64,000 bases of DNA from Marinomonas sp. SBI8L (lineage in GTDB: Bacteria; Pseudomonadota; Gammaproteobacteria; Pseudomonadales; Marinomonadaceae), in the NCBI RefSeq assembly GCF_001624705.1, contig NZ_JSEO01000009.1:124001-188000 (forward strand), given 5' to 3'. The position numbers and the translations under genes were made by a program. The notes under the pieces are model-generated. The model had not been told where the DNA came from. It was given only the letters and a program-made list of their open reading frames with translations, and did not search any database. Shown one piece after another: positions 54,378 to 62,327 of this stretch. Every line of letters starts with the position of its first letter. Within the stretch, counting starts at the first letter, position 1.

Positions 54378-55325
54378 ATGGCAGATTTAGCAGCACGATC
54401 TGTTTTAAAAGAGGCGAATAGCAATATCAGTAGGGCCAGATCTAATCCATTAAAAATGGTCGAGAATCGTATTGGCTTTGCTGGGCTAGAGTCTGAATTG
54501 AGTATTTATGATACCTACGAAAGTGCGAATAGAGTCGGACTAGATTCGGACGGTATTACCCTATGCGGCATGTTAACGGGAAAGAAGGTGGTGCATTGTG
54601 ATGATGTGGCGTTCGATTTTTTGCCGCAACAATCCTTTGTCATGTCGCCTAATCAACATATTGATATCGATTTTCCCTTGGCGAAGGAGCAAGACCCAAC
54701 GACTTGCTTAACGATCAATTTAAGCCAAGCTCGGATTCAGCAAATCTGTGATCAGCTTAACCTGAAGAATAAACCCATAGCCGAGATTGGTGAGTGGCGC
54801 TATCGTGACTCGGATAATCTGCATATGGATTTATCTCAACCGACTCAGTCCTTGCTAGAAAGGCTGGTTGCGCTTTATTCAGAAAACAGTGATGAGCGAG
54901 ATCTCATGATAGAGCTTGGGATCTCCGAATTGACTGTGCGTATGTTACAGCAACAAGCCCGTAACTTTTTACTTAAGCAATTAGATTACGATCCCGAACT
55001 GACTGGCTTACATCGGGCCTTGCAACATATAGAAGATTACTTGGACTTGCCTTTAGATATGGAGCAATTGCAAAAACTTGCGTGCATGAGCCGCTCTAAG
55101 TTCTTCCAGCGTTTTAAACAACAGCTAGGTTGTACTCCTGGCGAGTATCAAATTCAAAGGCGTATTGAAGTCGCAGCAACCAAGTTGAAACAAGGGATGA
55201 GCGTGACGCAAGCCAGTATTGAAAGCGGCTTTCTTAATGTGTCTCATTTTAGCCGCCGTTTTTATTTAAGGTATGGTAAATCACCGACTGAATTTAAGCG
55301 TCTTGATAATCTAGACCAGAACTAG
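54378..55325 (+). CDS. AraC-family transcriptional regulator
   Basis: A 315-residue regulator from the ATG at 54378 (AGGCGA upstream); the frame is open from 54213, but that part has no protein-like character and includes the divergent promoter region. The N-terminal two thirds is a beta-rich ligand domain (FLPQQSFVMSPNQHIDIDFP). The C-terminal AraC domain (about 205-315) has two helix-turn-helices: LDMEQLQKLACMSRSKFFQRF and MSVTQASIESGFLNVSHFSRRF. It probably activates the divergent aldehyde dehydrogenase gene. Its last 15 bases overlap the convergent patatin gene. Confidence 0.9.
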   Translation: MADLAARSVLKEANSNISRARSNPLKMVENRIGFAGLESELSIYDTYESANRVGLDSDGITLCGMLTGKKVVHCDDVAFDFLPQQSFVMSPNQHIDIDFPLAKEQDPTTCLTINLSQARIQQICDQLNLKNKPIAEIGEWRYRDSDNLHMDLSQPTQSLLERLVALYSENSDERDLMIELGISELTVRMLQQQARNFLLKQLDYDPELTGLHRALQHIEDYLDLPLDMEQLQKLACMSRSKFFQRFKQQLGCTPGEYQIQRRIEVAATKLKQGMSVTQASIESGFLNVSHFSRRFYLRYGKSPTEFKRLDNLDQN

Positions 55326-56369
55326 TGGCTTAATCCGGCTGATATCCTGTTTCTGAATCAGGTCATCTAGCTCTTCGGCTAATACCTGTGTCATTCTCAT
55401 GACTTTTTGCCAGTAAGGGATGCGCTCTTCATCAGTCAGGTTTTTAAAATCATTACGATCTGGAATTTTTTGAAAAGGAAAAGATTCGATAAATTCAGCA
55501 GAAGGGCAAAGGATCACTGCCTTATCATAATGACTTGCCTGTGGTGTTCTGCTTAGGGACTTATCAAACCAACCCGCTTTGGGCTTAGCATCATAGTGAG
55601 GGTAGAGGATAAGCCCTTGATTATGAAAGTCTAAGTCAAAGTGGTAATCAATCAAGCCGCCATCTCGATACATGCCTTTAGGAGCCCCTGCTATATTGGC
55701 AATACCTTCCATGACAAGGGGAATTGAACCAGAAGCCAATAGGGCATCTTTAATATTTTCTTGAGTGAGTGTGATCTGTTGGGTGGGAATTTTAAACGGG
55801 TCACTGACTTGCAGCTTGCTATGGGCAGGCTGGAAAATAAAACGTTTAGACTGACTTGCAAGGTGTTGACGACCCAAGCGGTTTTTTACATAGCTTGAAA
55901 ACATACCTGCTAGTTGTAAGCCTGTCTGTTCACTTGCGCTTAAACCTTGGCATTTGGCCACCACAAAATGAGCCTGATAGAGGGTGTTGTTGATAATTTC
56001 TTCTGCCCCTTTTTCGGCAAAAAGTTCATCGATAAGATCCCGTGTTTGTTGAGTGATTTGCTTAGCATCGGCCCCTTTTGCGTAACAGGTCTGAGAATAG
56101 ATTCGGGCTAAATTCTCTAAGGCGTCTACTGGGTCTTTACGGGCAAAGCATGAGGCGCGAAATGCACCGGCACTAGAACCAATGAAATGTAAGGGTGTTT
56201 CTCTTTTATGGAAAAATTCGGCGATTAAATAGCTATCCAAAGCATAATGAGAAAACCATTTAGGGCCGCCGCTGGCACCTAAAAAGTGGCTAAATAGATG
56301 GCTCTGAAAACCTTCTTGCTGCAGCTGTGTTAATGCCTCTGGGCCAGCATGAATTTCTAATTTAGGCAT
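55311..56369 (-). CDS. Patatin-like phospholipase family protein
   Basis: Putative lipid acyl hydrolase, 352 residues, cytoplasmic by sequence (no signal peptide). The patatin catalytic dyad is present: nucleophile S66 in the GxSxG elbow FIGSSAGAF and D236 in YRDGGLIDYH. The oxyanion-hole glycine motif is GASGGPKWF (31-39). Natural substrates of bacterial members are usually unknown. A good AGGGAA ribosome site supports the start. Convergent with, and overlapping by 15 bases, the AraC gene; follows the manganese exporter on the same strand with 27 bases between, so it may share its transcript. Confidence 0.87.
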   Translation of the reverse strand: MPKLEIHAGPEALTQLQQEGFQSHLFSHFLGASGGPKWFSHYALDSYLIAEFFHKRETPLHFIGSSAGAFRASCFARKDPVDALENLARIYSQTCYAKGADAKQITQQTRDLIDELFAEKGAEEIINNTLYQAHFVVAKCQGLSASEQTGLQLAGMFSSYVKNRLGRQHLASQSKRFIFQPAHSKLQVSDPFKIPTQQITLTQENIKDALLASGSIPLVMEGIANIAGAPKGMYRDGGLIDYHFDLDFHNQGLILYPHYDAKPKAGWFDKSLSRTPQASHYDKAVILCPSAEFIESFPFQKIPDRNDFKNLTDEERIPYWQKVMRMTQVLAEELDDLIQKQDISRIKPLVLV

Positions 56370-56396
56370 TTCCCTATCCTTATCAATAACCTTTGA

Positions 56397-56966
56397 TTAT
56401 ATCTTTAACATAGGTAAGCCTATGGTGGCGAGTCCTAAGAGTAAAAATAAAGCGCAAGCGAGACGGCGAGACTTATCTAAATTAATACGTTGCATCAGAT
56501 AATTACCTGCATAAATCATAGGCAAATTAGCGAGCAGCATGCCCAGAGTCGAGCCAATCACAACTTGTAAGGTTTGTGGAAAGTTTGCGCCTAGAATGAC
56601 AGTAGCGACCTGAGTCTTGTCGCCGATTTCAGCCAATGAAAACAGGATAAAGCTGGTAATGAAGGCTCCGTATTTAAAAAGCTTATTTTCATCGTCACCC
56701 TCTTTGTCTGGGATCAGTAACCAAAAGCCGACCGCAATGAAGCTCAAGCCAATTAACCAGGTTTGCCCATTGGCAGGTAATAAAGAGCTTAACCAGAGGC
56801 CAAAATACGCACTGATACCATGGTTGATTAAGGTGGCTAATAGAATCGCCATTATGATGGCATTTTTGGAGGCAAAACGCGTTGCAAGAAAGAGGGTCAG
56901 TAACTGAGTTTTATCGCCGATTTCAGCCAGAGTGACTGAGCTTAGAGATGCGATTAAGGCTTGCAT
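56397..56966 (-). CDS. mneA: UPF0016 / GDT1 family manganese exporter (MneA-like)
   Basis: Membrane cation exporter of 189 residues with six helices in two homologous halves. Each half carries the family motif: LAEIGDKTQLLTLFLA (about 14-29) and SLAEIGDKTQVATVILGA (about 112-129); the acidic residues form the ion path. Known bacterial members export Mn(II). The start at 56966 has AGGAACC upstream; a longer open frame to 57050 runs through the riboswitch expression platform and is not real. Control by the manganese riboswitch just upstream strongly supports the function. Confidence 0.92.
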   Translation of the reverse strand: MQALIASLSSVTLAEIGDKTQLLTLFLATRFASKNAIIMAILLATLINHGISAYFGLWLSSLLPANGQTWLIGLSFIAVGFWLLIPDKEGDDENKLFKYGAFITSFILFSLAEIGDKTQVATVILGANFPQTLQVVIGSTLGMLLANLPMIYAGNYLMQRINLDKSRRLACALFLLLGLATIGLPMLKI

Positions 56967-56972
56967 ATAAAG

Positions 56973-57028
56973 GTTCCTAATGTGGGCTAACTGACAATAA
57001 GACAAAACCCCGTCGCCCACATTGGAAC
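56973..57028 (-). promoter_or_regulatory. Riboswitch expression platform sequestering the ribosome site
   Basis: GTTCCAATGTGGGC (minus strand, 57028-57015) pairs with GCCCACATTAGGAAC (56987-56973), a stem of about 14 bp with one bulged base. The second arm contains the AGGAAC ribosome site of the exporter gene, so the pairing would block translation until Mn(II) binding rearranges the leader. There is no T-run for transcription termination. Confidence 0.7.
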
Positions 57029-57037
57029 AGGAATTTG

Positions 57038-57155
57038 TCTTAAGTCTCATTAATCCCAGTAGGACTTCTTTACCACGAACTTGAGGTTCGATTATGTTGA
57101 TAAAGAACCTTGTCAGCTTTAATGTGCCACTGGCAAGGAAATTACTCCCTTAAGA
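57038..57155 (-). ncRNA. yybP-ykoY manganese riboswitch
   Basis: On the minus strand the leader shows the motif's conserved parts in order: helix P1 (TCTTAAG at 57155-57149 with CTTAAGA at 57044-57038), the 5' loop GGGAGTAA just after P1, a central ATCAACATAATCG corresponding to the conserved UGACAUAC-like loop, and TTAATGAGAC before the closing strand, which matches the 3' GCAAGACC-type loop. These loops together form the Mn(II) site in solved structures. The gene behind it belongs to a family typically controlled by this element. Confidence 0.75.
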
Positions 57156-57195
57156 GGGTCGAGATTCTAACACTATTTATGGACTAGTTTCGAGC

Positions 57196-58065
57196 CTAAA
57201 ATGCATAATTTATTCTGGCACTTGGTCCATGGGTGATGCGCTTTAAACTTGAGAGTGATAACTCGTTATTGGTCGAATCAAATAGATCGAAGGGCCTTGC
57301 ACTGAGCAGAATGTCACTTTGAACTTGGTAGCCAATATTCACTGCCAGTGAGTAGTTTTCATTTTTAAAACCGTAAAAGTAACCCAGTTCGTAGTTTCCT
57401 TGGGCACCATACAATAACCAGCTTTCACCATTCACTCCTTTGTTGCTTAAGGCATTGGCATTACTGGCTGTGGCTTGCGATAAACCTAAAACAGCAGAGG
57501 TAGAGAAGTACCAGTCCTTTCTCTCACCTTGTTCATCCGAATGAATATAGTGATAAATAGGATCATTATAGATACCAACGCCAAAGGTCGTGATTTTAAG
57601 GGCATCGTCTTGCAGGGTTTGATTGCTGTATTTAAATAGGTGTGGCACTTCACTGGTTCGATAGCCTGTTCCTAGCATCACACTTGAGTCTTTAAAGCGC
57701 TTTTTCAATATAAGCAGTTGCTTGTAGGTATTAAAAAAAGTGCCATCAGCGTTATCTGCATTCCCACTTGTGGTGCCGGCAATGACACCTTGATCAATCT
57801 GGAAAAAGTGCTCTTGCCAGACATAACTGATGGAAAATTCGCGTACTTCCTCTTCTTTATCTAGGCTAATATCCACTAAAACCGCAGGTTTGATCGGGCC
57901 TGAATAACCGTATTGAAAGGTTTGATACTGACTGTGATCTAACGCGTACTTTTGCTCGTCTGATTGCTTAAGCCAGCTATTCTCTTTAAGGCCAAACGAA
58001 AAGTATTGTTGGGCGTGGCTAACGGAAGCTAAGCCTAGGCTAAGTAATAGAAAAAACTTTGTCAT
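57196..58065 (-). CDS. Probable outer-membrane beta-barrel protein
   Basis: A 289-residue protein with a signal peptide (MTKFFLLLSLGLASVSHA, cleavage before QQY). The mature part alternates polar and aromatic residues in segments of about 10, with strands such as REFSISYVWQ, SLAVNIGYQVQ and a final RINYAF ending in phenylalanine, the outer-membrane insertion signal. Ten to twelve strands seem possible. No family was recognised. AAGGAAGG precedes the ATG. It lies 27 bases after hemW on the same strand. Confidence 0.7.
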   Translation of the reverse strand: MTKFFLLLSLGLASVSHAQQYFSFGLKENSWLKQSDEQKYALDHSQYQTFQYGYSGPIKPAVLVDISLDKEEEVREFSISYVWQEHFFQIDQGVIAGTTSGNADNADGTFFNTYKQLLILKKRFKDSSVMLGTGYRTSEVPHLFKYSNQTLQDDALKITTFGVGIYNDPIYHYIHSDEQGERKDWYFSTSAVLGLSQATASNANALSNKGVNGESWLLYGAQGNYELGYFYGFKNENYSLAVNIGYQVQSDILLSARPFDLFDSTNNELSLSSLKRITHGPSARINYAF

Positions 58066-58092
58066 ATCCTTCCTTAGGTTCCCTAGCTGATG

Positions 58093-59259
58093 TTATAAAA
58101 ACATTTCTAATAACTCGTTTAAAAAGAGTTTGCCTTTTTCTGTGGTGCAAATACGCTTTTGTTGCCAATCCTGAGCTTCTAATAAGCCTTTATCAACGGC
58201 TTCTTGTAGCTGCTTTAACAAGCTTTCAGGTGGTTGGTGTTGGCAAAACTGCTGATACTCTGCCAGATCGAAAGCTTCAAACAACCTTAACCTATTCATC
58301 ATAAACTCAAACGGCATATCGTCTTTTTCAACGCTCTCTTTGATGCAAAGTGCTGCTGGTAAGTTTCCCAGATAATGGTTTGGATGGCGGGTTTTACGAG
58401 TACGAAAAATTTGACCATCGGCTAAGGTGATTTTACCGTGAGCACCGGCCCCTATGCCAAGGTAATCCCCGAAACGCCAGTAGTTTAAATTGTGTTTGGC
58501 TTGTCTGTTTACTTGCGAGTTGGCTGATACTTCATATTGCGCATAACCTTGTTTAGTTAACAGGGCTTGCCCTATATCTTGAATATGCCAAAGGGTATTA
58601 TCTTCAGGAAGTTCAGGTGGACGACGGTAAAATTCAGTATTCGGTTCAATTGTTAATTGATACCAAGACAGGTGCTCTGGGGCTAATTTGATGGCAATTT
58701 CTAGATCTTCCATGGCCTGTTCGAGGGATTGATCAGGTAAGCCATGCATCAAATCAATATTGATATTATCAAAGCCGGCTTGGCGAGACTTATCCACAGC
58801 AGCTATCGCTTCTTCCCGATTGTGGATTCTTCCTAGGGTTTTCAACAGGTTTGGCTGAAAACTTTGAATGCCAATGGAGAGTCTATTGATGCCAGCTTTA
58901 CGAAAATGAGTGAACTTCTCTTGCTCAAACGTACCAGGATTCGCTTCCATGGTAATTTCAGCATCAGACACAAAATCTAATCTTTGTTTTAAGCCTGACA
59001 TCAATTGATAGTAGAAGTCAGCGCTCATTAAACTTGGCGTGCCGCCACCAATAAACATACTTTGAATTTGACGACCTTGCACATAGGCAAGGTCAACTTC
59101 TAGGTCTGCAAATAATTGCTTGAGGTACGCCGCTTCTGGTAGCTTGCCTTCCTCTTCAAAGCGGTCTGCCTGATGTGAATTGAAATCACAATAAGGGCAC
59201 TTTCGAACACACCAAGGTAGGTGTACATAAAGGCTTAATGGCGGTAATAAATCTGGCAT
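58093..59259 (-). CDS. hemW: Heme chaperone HemW (radical SAM, HemN-like)
   Basis: A 388-residue radical SAM protein. The cluster motif CVRKCPYC gives C17, C21 and C24; with F26 after the third cysteine as in HemN/HemW. FIGGGTPSLM (about 70-79) and the EANPGT strand bind SAM. The HemW C-terminal domain is present (NYWRFGDYLGIGAGAHG). HemW lacks the N-terminal extension needed for coproporphyrinogen oxidation and instead hands heme to respiratory enzymes; this protein also starts right at the radical SAM domain. Follows rdgB by 5 bases. Confidence 0.92.
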   Translation of the reverse strand: MPDLLPPLSLYVHLPWCVRKCPYCDFNSHQADRFEEEGKLPEAAYLKQLFADLEVDLAYVQGRQIQSMFIGGGTPSLMSADFYYQLMSGLKQRLDFVSDAEITMEANPGTFEQEKFTHFRKAGINRLSIGIQSFQPNLLKTLGRIHNREEAIAAVDKSRQAGFDNINIDLMHGLPDQSLEQAMEDLEIAIKLAPEHLSWYQLTIEPNTEFYRRPPELPEDNTLWHIQDIGQALLTKQGYAQYEVSANSQVNRQAKHNLNYWRFGDYLGIGAGAHGKITLADGQIFRTRKTRHPNHYLGNLPAALCIKESVEKDDMPFEFMMNRLRLFEAFDLAEYQQFCQHQPPESLLKQLQEAVDKGLLEAQDWQQKRICTTEKGKLFLNELLEMFL

Positions 59260-59264
59260 TGAAA

Positions 59265-59867
59265 CTAGGCTTGGGCCTGCTCAAATGCAGCAAGTAGTTG
59301 CTGTAGAGCTATGGCTCTGTGACTAATGCGATTCTTCTCATCTTTGGTGAGCATAGCTGCGCTACAGTCTCGATTAGGCACATAAAAAACAGGATCATAA
59401 CCAAAACCGTGTTTACCTTGAACTTCGGTCAAGATTGAACCTTCCCATACACCGTGGAAAACCAAAGGTGTTGGGTCATCTTTATGTTTCATGTAGGCAA
59501 GAACACAATGAAAGCGTGCGGTACGCTCTTCTTCTGGCACACCTTCAAGCTTTTCTAGCAAAAGCGCATTATTGGCTTTGCTATTACCGTGTTCGCCAGC
59601 AAAACGTGCTGAGTAGATGCCTGGGGCACCATTTAAGTAATCTACTTCAATACCTGAGTCATCAGCAATTGCAGGTAACCCTGTTTGAGCGCAGGCATTA
59701 CGGGCCTTTAAAATGGCATTTTCGATAAAGCTTAAGCCATTCTCTTCGGCTTCCTCTACATTGAATTCACCTTGAGGTTTAACCTCAAATCCCAAGTTAG
59801 ACAGCATGTCATTGAATTCATTGATTTTGCCCGTATTGTTACTGGCTAATACAAGGGTCTTACTCAT
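59265..59867 (-). CDS. rdgB: XTP/dITP pyrophosphatase
   Basis: House-cleaning enzyme removing non-canonical purine triphosphates; 200 residues. The Ham1 family motifs are LVLASNNTGKINEF at the start, EENGLSFIENAILKAR, ADDSGIEVDYLNGAPGIYSARFAG (in two conserved halves around residue 70), and GFGYDPVFYVP with SHRAIAL near the end. Part of the metX-metW-DUF4426-rdgB-hemW string common in gammaproteobacteria. Confidence 0.95.
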   Translation of the reverse strand: MSKTLVLASNNTGKINEFNDMLSNLGFEVKPQGEFNVEEAEENGLSFIENAILKARNACAQTGLPAIADDSGIEVDYLNGAPGIYSARFAGEHGNSKANNALLLEKLEGVPEEERTARFHCVLAYMKHKDDPTPLVFHGVWEGSILTEVQGKHGFGYDPVFYVPNRDCSAAMLTKDEKNRISHRAIALQQLLAAFEQAQA

Positions 59868-59882
59868 GCAAATGATCCTTTG

Positions 59883-60317
59883 TTATCGGTCAACATAGAG
59901 GTGTTTTTTAAATTTAACAGTCATGGGTGCGCTGTTAGCGTCGAGTTTTGCATCGACTTGAAAGCGCAGAATCTCATCGTCTGTTTTTGTGAAGGCGGCA
60001 ATATAATAAATCGCGTTGCCTTCGTCTATGGTTACAAAGTCTAGTTTTACGATTTGGCCAATTAAGTTAGTCACTTTACCTGTCACTATGGCAGGTAAAG
60101 TTTGTGGAAGCTCTGATTTACTTGGCTTGATAACCGCAACATTTAGCAGGCCACGACCCTTACTTCTAATAAAACCATATTGTTGCGCAATTTTAGGGGT
60201 AAGAAAGGTGGATTCAAAGGTGTTGAAATGTACTTCTAACTCGCCAAAGCTTTGTTTCTGCTCGGCATACGTCAGGCTACTAAAAATAAAGCAAAAGAAA
60301 ATAATGATGTGTTTCAT
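59883..60317 (-). CDS. DUF4426 domain-containing secreted protein
   Basis: A 144-residue protein with a signal peptide (MKHIIIFFCFIFSSLTYA, cleavage near residue 18). The DUF4426 pattern is seen as SFGELEVHFNTFESTFLTPKIAQQYG in two parts (about 23-48), RGLLNVAV and DEILRFQVDAKLDANSAPMTVKFKK. Function unknown; its constant place between metW and rdgB in gammaproteobacteria helps the identification. AGGAAGG ribosome site lies in the end of metW. Confidence 0.85.
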   Translation of the reverse strand: MKHIIIFFCFIFSSLTYAEQKQSFGELEVHFNTFESTFLTPKIAQQYGFIRSKGRGLLNVAVIKPSKSELPQTLPAIVTGKVTNLIGQIVKLDFVTIDEGNAIYYIAAFTKTDDEILRFQVDAKLDANSAPMTVKFKKHLYVDR

Positions 60318-60326
60318 GGAACCTTC

Positions 60327-60917
60327 CTAACGGCTAACGTGAAAAATCGCGGTTTCACTGAATAAGTTTGGCATAGCTTTAATCCACCACCTGTCTCTCA
60401 ATTGCCCATCAACTGCCGCTGATCGTAAAATTTTGATGCCTTTTTCTTGGCAAAGGGTTTCAAAATCCTTGAAAGTACAAAAGTGAATGTTGGGCGTATC
60501 ATACCAATTATAAGGTAAGAACTCGGAAACGGGCATGTGACCTTTTAATCCAAGATGGATACGGTTACGCCAATGACCAAAGTTAGGAAAGGTGATTATG
60601 CATTCTTTACCTACCCTTAGCATTTCGTCCAAGAGTAAGTCAGGACGACGAAACTGCTGTAACGCATGCGTCATGACAACAAGGTCAAAACTCTCGTTAT
60701 CAAAGTTATCCAACCCTTTATCAAGATCATGCTCTAGTACCGGCACACCATTTTCAATACATTGGTTAATGTGCGCGGCATCAATTTCAAGGCCGTAACC
60801 CTGTACCTCTTTATTGCCAATAATATGGCTTAATAACTCACCTTCGCCACAACCTAAGTCAAGAACACGGCTTTTGGGTTGAACCCACTCATTGATAATG
60901 TCTAAATCAGCGCGCAT
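60327..60917 (-). CDS. metW: Methionine biosynthesis protein MetW
   Basis: A 196-residue SAM-methyltransferase-fold protein that works with MetX in methionine synthesis in proteobacteria. Motif I is VLDLGCGEGELL (18-29); DNESFDLVVMTHALQQFRRP follows as motif II/III, and GHMPVSEFLPYNWYDTPNIHFCT is a strongly conserved MetW-specific stretch. The ATG overlaps the metX stop as TAATG. Confidence 0.94.
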   Translation of the reverse strand: MRADLDIINEWVQPKSRVLDLGCGEGELLSHIIGNKEVQGYGLEIDAAHINQCIENGVPVLEHDLDKGLDNFDNESFDLVVMTHALQQFRRPDLLLDEMLRVGKECIITFPNFGHWRNRIHLGLKGHMPVSEFLPYNWYDTPNIHFCTFKDFETLCQEKGIKILRSAAVDGQLRDRWWIKAMPNLFSETAIFHVSR

Positions 60918-62086
60918 TAGTTTGCTCCCTTATTAGTACTAGCAAGCAGCTTGTTGTGGGTTCGGTTTAAAAAGCCTGTTAACGCCGCCATGTATCTAGG
61001 CAGAGGGAAAAGGAAAGCATCGTGCCCTTGGCTAGCTTCAACTCTGGCGTAACTGACGTGCTTACCGGCTTTCACTAGGGCATCGACTATTTCTTCGCTG
61101 CGCTCAGGTGAAAAGCGCCAGTCAGTAGAGAAGGACACTAATAAGAAATCACATTTAGCAACGGAAAGTACTTTTGATAAGTCGCCGTCAGCTTTGGCTG
61201 CTGGGTCAAAATAATCCAGTGCTTTGGTCATCAGCATATAAGTGTTGGCATCAAAGCGTTTTGTGAAAGCTTCGCCTTGATAACGCAAATAACTTTCTAC
61301 TTCAAAATCAATATCATAGTTGTACTGATACTCATCATGACGCATGGTGCGGCCGAACTTTTCACCTAATGAATCTGTTGATAAATAGGTAATATGACCA
61401 AGCATGCGAGCTAACCCTAAGCCATTTCTTGGTAAGGTTTGCTTGGCATGATAATCACCCTGATGGAATTCTGGGTCACGGCTAATGGATTGTCGTGCGA
61501 CCTCATTAAAAGCAATATTTTGCGTCGAGAGCTTAGGTGCTGAAGCAATAATGACAGCCGACTTTAAGCGCTCAGGGTAACGTATGCTCCATTGTAGAAC
61601 TTGCATGCCGCCTAGACTGCCACCCACAATAGCAGCAAAGGTATCTATGCCTAGCTTATCGGCAAGACGTGCTTGGCTTTCTACCCAGTCTTCTACTGTG
61701 ACAATAGGGAAGTCTGCCCCCCAGACTTGGTTGGTCTCAGGGTTAACGGTTGTGGGTCCAGTACTGCCACCGCAACCACCAAGATTATTCAAGCAGATAA
61801 CATAAAAGCGTGAAGTGTCGATTGGTTTGCCAGGTCCTATCGCGTTATCCCACCAACCTGGTTTTTTATCATCCATTGCATGATAGCCCGCCGCATGATG
61901 ATCACCACTGAGTGCGTGGCAAATCAAGATAGCATTTGAGCGTTCGGCATTAAGTGAGCCGTATGTCTCATAGATTAGGTCATATTGGGCTAACTCAGTG
62001 CCGCAACTTAGGCTTAAAGCCTGATCGAAGTGCGCAACTTGAGGGACCACAATACCAACGGAATCGGCTGGGATATTGTCCGGCAT
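60917..62086 (-). CDS. metX: Homoserine O-acyltransferase MetX
   Basis: Acylates L-homoserine as the first methionine-specific step; alpha/beta hydrolase fold, 389 residues. The nucleophile is S157 in [13 protein letters not shown]; the aspartate is in [12 protein letters not shown] and the histidine in SQGHDAFL. Other family marks: [11 protein letters not shown] (57-67), GGCGGSTGP (103-111) and the lid region. Whether it uses acetyl- or succinyl-CoA cannot be decided by eye. AGGAAAT lies before the ATG. No SAM riboswitch or clear MetJ box was seen upstream; an ACACAG-TCTATC-CTGTGT dyad lies at 62181-62198. Confidence 0.95.
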   Translation of the reverse strand: MPDNIPADSVGIVVPQVAHFDQALSLSCGTELAQYDLIYETYGSLNAERSNAILICHALSGDHHAAGYHAMDDKKPGWWDNAIGPGKPIDTSRFYVICLNNLGGCGGSTGPTTVNPETNQVWGADFPIVTVEDWVESQARLADKLGIDTFAAIVGGSLGGMQVLQWSIRYPERLKSAVIIASAPKLSTQNIAFNEVARQSISRDPEFHQGDYHAKQTLPRNGLGLARMLGHITYLSTDSLGEKFGRTMRHDEYQYNYDIDFEVESYLRYQGEAFTKRFDANTYMLMTKALDYFDPAAKADGDLSKVLSVAKCDFLLVSFSTDWRFSPERSEEIVDALVKAGKHVSYARVEASQGHDAFLFPLPRYMAALTGFLNRTHNKLLASTNKGAN

Positions 62087-62270
62087 ACGAATAGATTTCC
62101 TGGTTTGAATGGGTGACTCGAAAAGCGAAATTAGCCAGTGTTTTAAGACCTTTAAGCTGTCTAATATTTGGCTATAATGGACACAGTCTATCCTGTGTGC
62201 ATAAGGCCTTCAAGTGATCTAGTCCATTAAGCGTTTCATAAGATAGATAAGAAGTGAATAAGCCTTGATA

Positions 62271-62299
62271 AAGGAGCAAAACATACTGTTTTGCTCCTT
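62271..62299 (-). terminator. Terminator of the PepSY gene
   Basis: AAGGAGCAAAAC pairs perfectly with GTTTTGCTCCTT around a 5-base loop, 28 bases after the PepSY stop on the minus strand. It also lies upstream of metX, insulating the two. Confidence 0.7.
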
Positions 62300-62327
62300 A
62301 TTAGTGCTTGTTTTCTAGGTTCTTTGG

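Noticed and set aside
56967-57050. N-terminal extension of the manganese exporter
   Set aside because: This stretch is the riboswitch expression platform; the encoded residues are not membrane-like and the ATG at 56966 has a good ribosome site.
62087-62327. SAM riboswitch or MetJ operator before metX
   Set aside because: No SAM riboswitch core and no tandem AGACGTCT-like sites were found; only an unrelated small dyad at 62181-62198.
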